A DNA stretch of 64,000 nucleotides, taken from assembly GCA_010093485.1 (NCBI GenBank), contig MU001501.1:1071052-1135051 (forward strand), written 5' to 3'. Of the stretch, positions 44,210 through 56,804 are shown piece by piece. Each line of letters begins with the position of its first letter. The stretch's first letter is position 1. The translations under genes were made by a program, and so were the position numbers. The notes beneath the pieces are model-generated. The model saw only the letters and a list, made by a program, of their open reading frames with translations, ran no database searches and had not been told where the DNA came from. Origin of the DNA: Karstenula rhodostoma CBS 690.94. Lineage: Eukaryota > Ascomycota > Dothideomycetes > Pleosporales > Didymosphaeriaceae.

Positions 44210-46183
44210 TTAGTCCGAAGCTTCAGCGTTTCTCCGCGCTGCTGCTTCCGCAGTGGTCTTCAACGCTGCGGGCGCGTCGTCCCATGGCATCACCAGCTCG
44301 ACGAACCGCAGCTTCTGGGTCTCGCCGCTCGAGAATTCCTTGTCCAAAAACAGCTCTTCTACTTGTTGCTTGCTCTCCACGCGGTAGGTCTGGTACTGGT
44401 CTTTTGACGCACCGAAAGCTGCTGGCAAGTCCTTGTACTTCCACTCTTGAACATCGTTGTAGGGGTCTTCCATACCGTGGATGAACCTTTCGATGGTGTA
44501 TCTATATCAAGTCAGCGTAACCCTTTTGAATGGTGATGAGCCCGCTCAGTCTCAAGCAGCTGGCAAAAGCCGAGTCTCGAGCCTTAGCAGCAGCAAAGAA
44601 CTACTCTTCACTTACCCGTTGTTGCAGATGATGAAGATGATGGGGTTCAATTTGTTGCGGAGCATTGTGCTGACTTCTTGCGCAGTAAGCTGGAATGAGC
44701 CGTCGCCGGTGAACAGAATCGTGCGCTTGATGCCCATCTCCTTTGCGGCGAGAGCAGCACCCTGGCATGAGCCAGTGGCGTAACCGATACTGCCCCAAAG
44801 CACCTGTGAGATAGCAATCACATCGTCTGGGAATCTCGTCTCCCATATACCGAAGTTGGCCGTGCCAGTCTCGGTAATAACGATATCCTTGGGCTGCAAC
44901 CACTGGCCCAGGCGCGGCCAGAACCATGCTTGTGTGATCGTCGGCTCTGGTGACTTGATTTCATCATTCGGGATCTCGTTGTCCGGCTTCGGTCCTTGCT
45001 GGATACTGAGTTTGCCCAGTTTTTGGGTCACCTTCTTTAGCACGCCGTTCATCCGCACACCCGGGTACTCAGAATACCGCACCTTGACTGCATAGCTGTG
45101 GAAGTCGATGGTGTTGAGCTGGGAAACGCGGTAGGTGAACCCAGCAGTGTTGAAGTCTGATTTGATGGCGCCAATGGTGATTACCAGGTCTGCAGACTCG
45201 ACACGCTCGCGCACGCCCTTGTTGCTGCCGTCGCCGGCGTAAACACCTCCATAGTTGGGCAAAGTCTCGTTGACGGCTCCCTTGCCCATTGGCGCGACGA
45301 AGACTGGTATACCAGACTTCACGATGAAGTCATGTGTCTCTTTCAGTGCTCGGTGGCGGATCGCACAAGCGTCGACTAGGATGACTGGGTTGCGGGCTGC
45401 CTGTAGATACTTGAGAACCACATCCACGACATAATCCTCCTTCTCGGGGTCGTTCTCCGGATAAGTTATGTCCAGGGGCGTCTTGAGCCGGTCGCCATCA
45501 ATCTTCTTTTGAACCATGTCTGTGGGAAGCGCAATGTAGACGGGCCTCGATTGCAAGATGCACTCGCGAATCGCGTTGTCGATCAAGGTAGCCGCTTCAT
45601 GCTGGTGGTTCAGCAGAGAGACAGCGCAGGAAATTTGAGTCGACATCTTGGAGAAAACATTGAAGTCACCATTGCCGAGGGTGTGGTGAAGCAAAAGGCC
45701 GTTCTTCTGGGCCGCGGTGGTGGGGTATCCGACAATGTGCACGATTGGGACGTATTCCGAATAGGCTCCGGCAATGGCGTTGACTGCGGAAAGCTCGCCC
45801 ACGCCAAAGGTGGTGACCATTGCGGAAATGCCCTTGACACGAGCGTAGCCATCGCTAGCATAGCCAGCGTTCAGCTCGTTGCAGTTTCCAACCCAGTGGA
45901 GACCAGCAGGTCTGATGTAGTCGAGAGCTACCAGGTTGTAGTCTCCCGGGAGACCGTGGACGGAGCGAACGCCGACTTCATGAAGCCGTTTGAAGAGGTA
46001 CTAGCATCCGTCAGCAAACTCCAAAAAGATCATAGGCAAGTAAATATGAGAAAAGTAGCAAGACCGCAAGCGACTGCGCTATAGCCATGAACAGCGCGTT
46101 TGTCGGCGGGGCAGCGAGGTCGGAATGCTCACCTCGGCGACATCGATCGGGTTCTTGATTTCCTGTGTTCGCAGATCTGCCAT
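44210..46183 (-). CDS. Pyruvate decarboxylase
   Basis: Thiamine-diphosphate enzyme that converts pyruvate to acetaldehyde and CO2 in ethanol fermentation; cytosolic. Exons 46183-46133, 46000-44616 and 44501-44210 give 575 aa, a normal length. Introns are 46001-46132 and 44502-44615. Key parts are the activating Glu region [20 protein letters not shown], the catalytic histidine pair in [11 protein letters not shown], and the ThDP/Mg motif [20 protein letters not shown] ending in CNNG. The C-terminal exon continues [10 protein letters not shown]. The first exon encodes only 17 residues ([17 protein letters not shown]), a start supported by the fit across the intron. Confidence 0.95.
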
Positions 46184-48046
46184 GGTGAAGGGTGTGGAAT
46201 TATGAGTTGATAGTGCGTGGAAGAGTTGAAGGTGCACTGTTGTGGTAGCCTTACGGTGGCTCGCGGCAGCTCTTTGTAGATATAGCTGGCTATGACGAAG
46301 TTATTGCGGGACTCGATGGTTAGTCAGGCCCTGGGTCGGCCCACCACTACTCGCGCGTGGTGGTGTGATCAATAGTGTACTAAGCCCAACAACATGCAGC
46401 TATCGATGCTGAAACTCCACTCGGAGGCAATTAGTCTTGCCTGGTGTGCTTCAATCTTTGCTTGCAGCTGGCACTACTAGATAAGATGGAGCTTCTTCAC
46501 TTTGAGCTTGTTCAAGTTGCGTATCCATAGCGAGGGTTGATAGCGAGGTTTGACAGGTCCTGCACCTGGCATTTTTGGGAAAGAGGCTATCGCGAGCTCG
46601 TAGGTTTCAAGCGGAAGTCACGGCGTTTGTTGCGCCTGCGGATCCATCGGGGAAGGTTCTGCAGTGCTATGATACACTGCGACGCGAACATGACCCAATC
46701 AGCAGATACAAACGTCCATGGCCATGAAAAGCTTGCAAGAGCTGCGATGAGCTCATTCTAGACCGAGGGGCACGGTTGACCACAAGAGAGATGATACGTG
46801 TGCATGGGGTGACTTGGCGTTGCATACGGCGGGTACTCTTGAGAGGCGAAGAAGATTGTCTGGTGTCTGGTGGGGCATCCGGTCGCAGAATCTAGGGCGC
46901 ACAGATATGAAAACCCTGTGCTCATGGATCATGCTGTTCGATGAGGCTGAGATGGACCGGAACGTGCCCATGGTAAGAGGGCGCAATCATGTCCCGCGCG
47001 CACCACGCCACGGCAAGTCACGTGTGCACTGCGACGCCCCGAGTACACAATGCCACTGCTCGCGTGACTGCGACGCACAACACCATGGTCCATGGTCGGA
47101 TGGCCCATGGGCGAGGAGCAGCGTCGGCCCGACACGAGCATCGCGTTCCAAGCTCGTCTCACCATGGACCATGGAGGCGCAAAGCCACGGCCACAGCCAA
47201 GCGTCTGGGTGCGTGCTGCGCTGGCTGCCCGCGCGCCTTAGCTGGAGAGCACGGCGGTGAGTTGGCGCTCAAAGCAAGTAGGTCAAGAGAGGCGTGGTAA
47301 TGGCAATGCGGCGCAAGTGGAAGCAATCGCCGTCGTCGCTCGTTGCGTTGCGCCGCCCCATGAGCATGAGGAAACATGCGAGGTGTAGACTGTACCGGTA
47401 CACACAGTACAAAGTACTTTCGTACTCGTAGCGCCGCTCGGGGCCGCTAACCCTCTCCCACCCATCTGATCTCACCTCACCTCTCCTCCGGGCGCCCTCC
47501 AGCTCGCAGCCAGCAGCCAGCAGCCCGCAGCCCGCAGCCAGGCTCCAGAGGCCGCCCGCCCTCTTCCTCCTCCCCGTGCCCGCCCACATCCCCACCTCGC
47601 CGCCGCTGCCTCCTGTGTGTATCCGCGCGAGCGCAGCACCCACCCGTCCGCTGCGTTGCTGCATCCCCAAGTGCACCGTGCCTCGTTATCGAGCCTGGCC
47701 TCGCAAGCGCCGTGCCCAAACCGAGCCCTACCCGTTGCATTTCCAGACCAGTTCACGCCAGACGACGCATCCGACGCTGCTCGCTCCTGGTGCCCTTGTG
47801 GACAGGCTGCCACCGCTGTCGCGCCAACGCTTGCGACGTTGACGTCGGCCGTTGCAATTCTACAACGCGCCGCCGCCGCTGCCTCGGATAGCTGCCCGCG
47901 AGTCAGACTCGGCAAGCTCGCTCACATTTGGCCCAAGACGACCGGTGCTGCTCCAGACACGCCGGGCTCCAGAGCGCGCTGTCGCATCGACATGCCGCCG
48001 TGCCTGCGTCCAGAGCACTGAGTAGCCCGTTCTCGAGGCCCCGAGA
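46184..48046. other. Divergent promoter region pdc/bck1
   Basis: 1.86 kb without a supported gene. Near 47085-47180 are several CCATGG-containing near-palindromes (CCATGGTCCATGG and CCATGGACCATGG). At 47505-47545 there is an imperfect array of CAGCCAGCAG/CCCGCAG units. The last 550 nt are CT-rich, as expected for the bck1 leader. Confidence 0.5.
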
Positions 48047-51000
48047 ATGACAATTGCTTCGCGACAGCGCTCCACATCCAACATCTCCAACGCCCCGGAT
48101 CGTTCAGGACGTCGCGGACCTCCCACGCCCCTCTCCGGCCCACGCTCCAATCTCGGTCTGCCTGAGCACGACATACAGAACCTCGTCTCTCCTCCGCTCC
48201 TCACCTCCAACGCCGGCACTGGCTCGCCATACTCGCTGCTTCCCCCGGGGAGCTCCTACACGACAAGCCCGCGGGCTCGCGCGCATACAGTTGCAGACCC
48301 GAATCTGATCCAGAGACAGCCAAACTACATGTCCCAGTCCACCATGCATCAGTACAACCTCCCCCCGCCGCCGCCCCAACCCACCTCGAACCCCGCCTCC
48401 CACAACATGAACCTCCCCCCGCCGCCTCCACGGCCCCCGACCAACCTGAGTGGAATGCAAATGAATGCCCCGCAGCATCAAAACTATGGTTGGGGCGCAC
48501 CGCGGCAGCAGTACAACCCGGGTGCGTACCAGGGGTACCACCTTCCTCCTCCGCCAGGGCCTCCGCCGCTGCAGCAGCAGCAGCAGCAAACTCAGGAGGC
48601 GCCACTCACCTCAGCGACCTATATACCCGGTGGAGAGTCGTTTGGGCCAGGCGTCGGCATCCCGCCGCTACACACCTCGAGACACTATCAAGAGCCGGCG
48701 TTTTACAGCGAAGAGTCCTATTCGGCGAATACTGACACTTCTGCGACCAGCTTTCCCGTGCAAAACTATGGGGCCAACACTTCGTACGCTACTGCCACCA
48801 ACCGTAACCACCTCAACATACCCACCGAAAGATCTCTGAACTACGACTCCCCTGGACCACCTACGGCCACCATGCAGAATCCCATACCGCAAGCCCATGG
48901 CAGTGTGTACTATCGCAACGAAAATACCGGCACGACCCCTATCTCGCCGAATGACGCGGCTTCCCTATGGCCTGCGGAACGAGTTCAGATGTGGCTGGCG
49001 AGTTACGGATTCTCAAGAGACTGGCAGGAGACGTTTAAGACACTAGGTTTGGAAGGTACCAGGTTTTTGGAGATCGGGCGCGGTCATGGCGGCAAGGGCA
49101 ACGTTGGCATGATGCACCAGGTTATCTTTCCGCAACTTGCGAAACAATGCACAGCGAGCGGGACTGGCTGGGACCAGAACAGGGAAAGAGACGAAGGTCG
49201 AAAACTGCGAAGATTGGTCCGTGCAATCGTTGAGACTGGAAGCGCAAGCAACGTGCGGCTGCCCCAACGCCAAGATACAGGTATAACGTTGGCCAGCGCA
49301 GGCACTGAAGGCACACTCGAAAATTCTCCGTATCTAGGCACTGGTCGCGATCAGTTTGGTTCGACGCCCACGACTGCCGGAGGCGGCGAAGAAAGTCCCG
49401 GACGCCAGATGCCTCTCACTTCACCTGGTTCCGCGACAATTCCTCGCCAACGAAACTTCACTGTACCTGGGCTTGGTCCGCCGCCCGACTACAACGAAAC
49501 ATCCGGTTTGGGCGCTTACTCGAAAGAGCATCGCGAGATGCTGCGCGACCTGGATGCCAAGCCCAAGCACCGACATAGTCCTAATGCCTCCGGTGAATTT
49601 GCTCCATCTTCGTTCGGTACTTCGAACCACCGCGATGTGATGAGGCAAGCAAGCCCGCAACAGAGTCCCGGGTTACAGTCGGCACGCCTTGCGACGAATG
49701 GTCAGCACAGTACGGGGTTGAGCTCGTCAGCGAACAGGTACTACAGCAACCACGTCCGCGGTAACAGTTCCGAGTCAAATCTATCGACATTCGCTACGGT
49801 TGGCTCCGTCAATGGCGGAGTTTCTGGCCCGCCTTCAGGGAGGTCTGTTGAAGGCAGGTCTGAAAGTCGCACCGAAAAAAGGCCTGGCTTCGATGGTGGC
49901 TCTAGACCAGGTACTGGCATGTCAAGGCATGATAGCGCAGAGATCCCGACGAGCGCAAAGGATCACAAGGGATTCTTGCCCAAGTTCATGCGGAGCAAAA
50001 AGAAGGATGAAGGTCATCCTTCACCTGACGATGCTAGCCTTGACTCTCCGACGAGCCCAGCGAGCCATCGGAATATCGCTGCAGGAACATTATTTGGTAA
50101 ACCTGGACTAAACTCTAGCGAAACGTCCCTGAACGACCGCCCATCTTCTCGCCGTTCTGCCCAAACAGATTCAGATAGTCGGACCGGTATCCGCGGCCGC
50201 GGCTCATCGGTGAGAGAAAGTGACAGGAGATATGCATTCGTTACTCCGGATGGCTGGAACTACCGATTAGTCGACATATCTAATGCCAGCAATGCGGCAG
50301 CGCTGCGAGAAGTAGTCTGCGAAGAGCTTAACCGAGGACTCAGTCAAATGCCGGGCGTCCAATTTCATTTGACATCTCCAGGACAGTACGAACACAACGA
50401 ACCTCTCACCGATTCCAAGCTGGTGAATGCTAGGTCAACATACGGAAACAGGCTGGGAGACCTTAAGATATTTGTCAAAATCCCAAGAGACGCATATGTT
50501 CCTTCATCTACAGGTCTAGGAGTCTCTATTCCTCCCCCGGCCGGGAAACCCATCGATGAGGCTACATATGCTCGTCTAAACGAACTGGACCCAGATGTCA
50601 AATCCGGTGAATCTACTCTTGTTCCCGACAAGAATGGAAAATTACGAAACTTGGCAGAGAGACAAGATCTGACGCCCGAAGCGGTAGCGGAGCGTCTAAA
50701 CGGCGGCAATAGGCTACCAGAGCCTTCATGGGCTGTAGGCGATGATCTTCCAGAAGAAGAGCGGCAGAAGCTTCTTCAAGCCGCTTCAGAGGAGCACCAG
50801 CGGGAGACGAAGCGCAAACAAGCAGCCTACCTGGCAACTCGCCAAGAAGAAATAAAGAAAAAAGGATCTACGCCCTTATCGGCCAAAGATGTCGGTATTC
50901 ACAGTCCCGGCATCATTGACTTTGACGAGCCACGCAATTCACCATACGAAGGTCCAAAAGCGTTTGACGATCGGAGGAAGAGCAAGCAGTTGGTGCCGCT

Positions 51001-53461
51001 CAGAGAGCCACCGCCTGTACCCGGGGATTCAAACACGTTGATCAAGGCTAATTCGTTGTCGAAGACCAAGAAAGATCGCACATCCTGGCATGATGGTGAC
51101 GAGGACCAATCAAAGCGATCGTCAACCGACGCAGACCTATCTAAGCGTAAAGCTATACCCCAAGGGCCGGGCGGTCTGTCTAGTATTGCTGCTGCGATTA
51201 TCGGGGCTGGCAACATCGGCAGCTCAGTCGGAGCTGCCAACAAGGCTCCTAAGCCACCTCCTAAAGATGCTGAGAACCTACGTCCCTCGCAGAGAGTTCT
51301 CCAAGATAATGAATTTGGATCCAATTCGGGGAGGAACAGTCCAGGTGGGTCTCCTCGCAGTCTCACCATGAGCAAGGGCAATGTTCCGTTCTTGATACCT
51401 GACTATGAGGAAGATATTCTCGATGATGTTACGCTTGACAGGCCGCTCCTCAAGCTCAAGATGCCAAGTGCGCCAAACCCGATCGTCTCTAAACTCAAGG
51501 ATGATCTACCGTCACGGTCAAGGTCACCTAATATCAGTCCTCACTCCGCGCATCCGCCAGCCTCTGCCCTGTCCCGGGATTCCTCGCGAGTTTCCATGTA
51601 TGGAGGGACAATCGACTTTGACGAAGCGCGAGTCTCGTTTCACTCGAAAACTACTCAGGATCTGGATCCCGTCAATTCTGATGATGATTCTGACGATGGA
51701 CTGTTTGCTATGCCTCTCGCAAAGACCGGGCCTCCTACTCCTGCCAATAATAGTTTATCATCGGCGGGGGATACCCGCGGGCAACGTCCCAATCTTACAT
51801 TGAAGACTTCCCGATCCAAGAACTCACTGGACCGGGTGACAGAAAGATCAGGCGATGTTAGTGCAGCCACAGACGACACTCGGAGCACTCACCCGAACGA
51901 TGTGAATCCGGAAACTCCTCACTCCAACACATGGACGGACTCACCTGATGACCGAGGCGGCTTTAACAATGTCCTGCGCCGGGAGTCGTTTGCTTCTGAT
52001 CTTTGGGCGAACCGACCTCCCGCGGAGGCCCTTGTGGAGCACCTAGACGAGTTCTTCCCCAACGTCAATCTTGATCAGCCAATGCTTGAAGAAGATGCCG
52101 ATGATACCGACGCATCGACCGAAGTGACCAGTGATTTTTCCAAGGAGAGTCGTTCTGTCACGCCAGCCTCGTCTTTTGAAGACACCAGTAACGTTAAACC
52201 GGCTCTTAACAGAGCGTCAGTCCAGTCAATGGCGCAACGCAATATCCGCAAGTCGGGCGTTGGTCTCAGCCGTACCAAGTCGATTCGTGAGGTGGTTAAG
52301 TCGCAATATCAACCCCTCGAGAAAAGGCCGCTGCCAGGCCAAATTCCAGCCGCTGCCGCAGGACCCTCACGCATTTCTACCCTGCGCAGCGGAGACATTG
52401 TCCGTAGAAAGTCGACGAAGATGTTCCACGCGAAGATTGAGCAGGTTAAGCCTCCACGTGGCTCCAGGTTAATCCAGCTAGAGACGATTCCGCAGGATCA
52501 TCTACCTCTCCCGCAACGTCAGCCTACGTTCAAATGGATGAAGGGTCAACTCATTGGCAAAGGAACGTTTGGTCGCGTGTATCTCGGTATGAACATTACT
52601 ACGGGTGAGCTCATCGCAGTCAAGCAAGTAGAAGTCAACCCCAAGGCCGCTGGATCCGACAAAGACAAGATCAAGGAGCTCGTGAAGAGTCTGGACCAGG
52701 AGATTGACACAATGCAGCATCTGGACCATGCGAACATTGTGCAATACCTCGGTTGCGAGAAGAAGGAGTACAGCATATCCATCTTCCTGGAATACATCAG
52801 CGGTGGTTCTGTCGGCTCCTGCATCCGCAAGCACGGAAAATTCGAAGAGAGCGTTGTCAGTTCGCTCACCAGACAGACGCTCGGCGGCTTGGCGTACCTG
52901 CACAGAGAAGGCATCCTGCACCGCGATCTCAAGGCAGACAACATCCTCCTTGATCTTGACGGCACGTGCAAGATTTCGGATTTTGGTATCTCCAAGAAGA
53001 CGGACAACATCTACGGAAACGACGTTACGAACAGCATGCAGGGGTCCGTCTTCTGGATGGCGCCAGAAGTGATACGGTCGCAGGGCCAGGGCTATTCCGC
53101 CAAGGTGGACATCTGGTCGCTCGGTTGCGTCGTGCTCGAAATGTTCGCAGGCAAGCGGCCGTGGTCCAAGGAAGAGGCCATCGGTGCCATTTACAAGCTA
53201 GGCAGTCTGAACCAGGCACCTCCCATCCCCGAAGATGTTTCACGGGTCATCGGGGTGGAGGGCTTGAGTTTCATGTACGACTGCTTTACCATGTAAGTCA
53301 TTGTGTCGTTTGCGAATTGAAGGTATGCTAACTAATGCAGCGACCCGGCGGAGCGCCCGACTGCCGAAACCCTTCTCCGCTCGCCGTTTTGCTTTTCGGA
53401 CCCGAACTACAACTTTCTCGATACGGAACTGTACGCTAAGATCCGGGGCGCGTTCCAGTGA
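48047..53461 (+). CDS. bck1: MAP kinase kinase kinase Bck1 (cell wall integrity)
   Basis: MAPKKK of the cell wall integrity cascade, downstream of Pkc1 and upstream of Mkk1/2. Exon 1 is 48047-53292 and exon 2 is 53341-53461; the 48-nt intron has GTAAGT and GCTAACTAATGCAG. Total 1,788 aa. The order is: a Pro/Gln-rich disordered N-terminus; a SAM-like domain at about 307-375 (WPAERVQMWLASYGFSRDW); a ubiquitin-like/Ras-association-like segment at about 728-812 (YAFVTPDGWNYRLVDIS); a long Ser/Thr-rich middle; and a C-terminal kinase domain from about 1495. The kinase has GKGTFGRVYLG, AVKQVEVN, HRDLKADN, DFGISKKTD and APEVI, and ends with DPAERPTAETLLRSPF from exon 2. All catalytic residues are present. 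Confidence 0.95.
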
Positions 53462-54434
53462 AGGCGAGTTTCTCATTACGCATCTTGACGTTCCTGACAT
53501 TACCCTTTTTTTTTTTTTTTTTTTTTTATCGGTCGAGCACATTCTTTCTGCGATGTTACCGCCTATACCCATGCTGGCTTTCCTATCTCAGTTATTCTTC
53601 GTATATTACATGGCTGCATGTCGTCGTCTAGCGCGGGTCACGCTTATGAATTTCTTCCCTGGGCTTCCAGCGCGGCGTCATGGAGAATTGGGCTTGGGAA
53701 TAAGGCACGGGGCCTTTGCGATGCATGCGGGCACTTGGGACGGAAGGCATTTCGTCACTGGTCAGCATGCGTCACCGCCTCCCGCCTGTTTCTGGCGAGG
53801 CTGGGTAACGGGGCGGCGGGCGGGGTAGCCGAGTTCCTCCTCTGTTGCAGTGTAGCTAGAAGGCAGGCGGTGCACCCGTCGAATGATAGCAGTACCAAGA
53901 CTTGTCGCGCCGCGGACTTTGTCTAAAGGCCGCCCTGCAGAGAGGCGGCGGGTACCCACGGTGGTAGCGGCCGCAGTGGCATGGCGGTGCATGACGCAGG
54001 GCGCATGGTCGGCATGTCGCAAGTCGGGCCGCCGTGGGTGCGCGCTGGTGATCAGATGTCGCGTCGCGCATCAGGTGATGGTCAGGTCTCCAGGCTCTAA
54101 CGCCCTGCGTACCACGACATGTTTGCGCAGTTACATATGCAGCCACGCCCAGGACGTCGGCGGTTGGCCTTGGGTTCGCCCGGTACCGTCCAACCTGCGC
54201 ATCTGCACTGTATATAGGCGGCGGCTGCCTGCAACTAACTAATCCTAACCATTAACCATCCTACCATACCTACCGTACCCCTCTCAATAAACCAATTTGC
54301 ACCACCACACTTCTTTCCTCCTGCCTGATCCTACCCACGCACCGCAACAGGCAATTGTTCTCGCAACCAGAGTTACCGTTTGGGCTTTTGCAATTGTGCA
54401 CGCATACGCGGGTATATACAGGGAGCCGGGAGCC
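53462..54434. other. Intergenic
   Basis: Begins with the 3' region of bck1, including a 22-nt T tract. No gene seen; the ORFs here are G/C-rich shadows. Confidence 0.5.
53506..53527. repeat. T22 homopolymer
   Basis: 22 consecutive T residues, 45 nt past the bck1 stop codon. Confidence 0.95.
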
Positions 54435-55301
54435 ATGGACACGCCAGCCATCACACCCGAGATTCTTGCTTCGTCTTCGAGTTCATCTTCGACTAAGCCG
54501 TCTGAGTCAGCCGCGCCAGCCCAGTCACAGGCACATTTGCACTTGCATTCCCATTCCCATATCCTACCGCAAACACAGCTGCAGCCACAGAAGCAAGCAA
54601 CCACCACCACCATGGATTCGTATTTTTTTGCCAACGCCCTGCGTCCGCTCTCCCCACCAGAATCCCCCTTCGCCTTTGATGCCGCCTTTTCTGCAAAACC
54701 GACGTCGCTGCCTACATCCACCGCGCCCGCGAGCCCGCACTTTGATCTCCCCGCCCTAGTCAGACCCACCGCCATGGCAGCAGCAGCAGCAGCAGCAGCG
54801 AGATTGCCCACGCCCAAGTCGTCCAAGACGAAGCGCGAGAGAGGCTGGGCCAAAGCCGTCCTGAAGAGCACCGCGGGAGCAGAAAATCCGTATTTCCCCT
54901 CGATCGCAGAGCAGGAGCGGGCGGAGCGCTGGGCGAGGGACGCAGCGAGGTTGCCGCAGGCTAGCCCACCGGTGGATACGGTGGGTGGAGCAGGCCCACT
55001 GGACCCGTTATCACATGCCAATGTTGCTGGGCCTTCAGCATCGTCACCGTCGACAGCAGACGAGGCAGAGCACGGTGGTGGGTTCAAGCTCCATCTGAGT
55101 GATGTGCGACGGCGGCGCGCGCTCGCTCTCTGCACGTCTGGAGGGGCACAAGTTCCGGCTAGTCCTGAGAGTATGGCGTCGGGCCGGTCTCGGGAGGGGG
55201 AGGAGGCGTATAGGAGGGGGATGGCGGCGCATGTGGCGGAGAGGATTAAGAGGAGGAATGTGAGGCCGGAGCCGTGGGGGAGGGATGGGTTTGAGTGGTG
55301 A
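54435..55301 (+). CDS. Low-complexity protein of unknown function
   Basis: A 288-aa intronless product. It starts at 54435 in a good context (GCCATGG); an in-frame ATG at 54297 would add 46 residues. The N-terminus has runs of Ser and His (SSSSSSSTK, HLHLHSHSH). A poly-Ala run follows (MAAAAAAAARLPTPKSSKTK, about residue 112), then a more ordered part with KRERGWAKAVLKSTAGAENP and YFPSIAEQERAERWARDAAR. The C-terminus is basic (VAERIKRRNVRPEPWGRDGF). The KxKRERGW and RIKRR segments could be nuclear localisation signals. No family recognised. The GC-rich composition favours open frames, so it could also be spurious, but its length and ordered C-terminal half argue for a gene. Confidence 0.6.
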   Translation: MDTPAITPEILASSSSSSSTKPSESAAPAQSQAHLHLHSHSHILPQTQLQPQKQATTTTMDSYFFANALRPLSPPESPFAFDAAFSAKPTSLPTSTAPASPHFDLPALVRPTAMAAAAAAAARLPTPKSSKTKRERGWAKAVLKSTAGAENPYFPSIAEQERAERWARDAARLPQASPPVDTVGGAGPLDPLSHANVAGPSASSPSTADEAEHGGGFKLHLSDVRRRRALALCTSGGAQVPASPESMASGRSREGEEAYRRGMAAHVAERIKRRNVRPEPWGRDGFEW

Positions 55302-56659
55302 GGAGAGGAGCATTTTCATCCACTTGGGTTTCTGGGTTCCGCAGGGGCGTTTTGCATCACACCGCAGAGCATCGCAGAGCATACATAGGGAAGGCGTTTG
55401 GGTTGGTCATGGTCATGACCGCGCGGTTACGAATTATGAGTGCGATATGGGACATGATGTTTGCATTAGCATGCACGACTTGGAATAGCATTGGATTATC
55501 CCAAACACAAAACCATCAATACATCCGTGGTGTGGTTCTTGCTTGCCTGACTTTACCAGCCATCTTTTCCTTCCCGCGGTTCCTTCCTCCTCGTCAGACG
55601 CCCCTCGCCGGAGGGAAACACATTCTTCTCGTTCCCGCGGGAAGCGTGGTTTGTGCATGCCAGTGGTGAGACCAGACCAGACCAACGCCAGCCCCAACAC
55701 GCGTACAGCATTTCGCATGCGTGAAGGTCGCGCGGGCCAATCAGCGCTGCGCACGCGACCGCATGGATATGCAGCTTCTTCGCTGGTGCCGCAGGGTTTT
55801 CTCTCTACTCTGCATGTATGCACGGCAGCACGATGGGCAGAAGGAAAAAAAAAAAAAAAAAAAAACTCTTCAATGGGGCTGGGGAGTCGTGAGCGACAGT
55901 CTGGCACGTCATGGATGCGTTGATGTAGGATCGGCGAGGCCGCGCGTAGATAAGTGGTGGTGTCGAAGACTCTCAGAATTAGGAAACTGTGGGAATGCTT
56001 GGTTGCGTGGATCATGGATGAATGCTCGGTGTTAGGCTAACGCCGCGATGAGCGAGCAAGAGGCCAAGGAAGAAAACAAGTGGAAGACTCGGCATGTGTG
56101 CGTTTCACCGCTTGGGAATTTTGCTGTGCTACGAAGACATTCAGATTTGGGACGTGGTCGACTCTGTGGGTGGTCGGGATTAGGCTAGCGCTGGGAGGGA
56201 AGTGGGGAAGGGGTCCTCGAGTGGAAGGGCTGCAAGGCAGAGAGGTGTGCATATGGCATTTATCCGATGCGATTGACGCAGGCAGAGTGCGGGGTGCGTA
56301 AGTGCAGACGATCGGGAACATGTCTTGGAATTCCATCAAGTTGGTATGGGAGGCGTGACGCATGCGATGGACGCTCAGGTGGCAGTTTGGCTCACGCGCA
56401 CTTGCGAGAGCCCTGGAGCAGTGACGTATCGGGGCTGTTGATTGGTGGGTAGATAGATGGGTTGTTATATTGCATGCTTGGTAACGAGACGGGTGTGGAC
56501 AAGTAGAGGATTGACTGTTTGTTGAACGGGACCGAGTGTTTGAGATGTTCGTTCGGAGCAGATGTGCATAGACTCGATGGTGCGACGTGGAGAACCGTTC
56601 AAAGTGAAGACCCTGTGACGTAGAGGACCCTGTCCAGGTACGACCAAGGAAAGGGCAGT
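55302..56659. other. Intergenic with A21 homopolymer
   Basis: No supported gene. A run of 21 A residues lies at 55845-55865. Confidence 0.5.
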
Positions 56660-56804
56660 CTCTCATGGGAACATAAAGACCGGATGTAAGTAAGGCGTTA
56701 CTATTCAGATATATAATAGTTAATCCTAGAGTAACTCGGCTTACTATACAAGTTTATAATCTTAACCTAATAGTGTATCGCCGGTGTTCACCTTCCTGTG
56801 AGAG
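56660..56804 (+). mobile_element. MITE copy 3 (145 bp, best preserved)
   Basis: Terminal inverted repeats CTCTCATGGGAA and TTCCTGTGAGAG. It is flanked by a direct repeat GGCAGT on both sides (AGGGCAGT if two terminal bases are counted differently), an apparent target-site duplication. The interior matches copy 2 throughout. No coding capacity, so it depends on a transposase elsewhere. Confidence 0.9.

Noticed and set aside
45509..46084. 191-codon plus frame over pyruvate decarboxylase
   Set aside because: Antisense shadow of a well-supported gene.
47085..47180. CCATGG-rich near-palindromes as a regulatory operator
   Set aside because: Repeated CCATGG words are present, but no defined binding site or symmetric pair is convincing.
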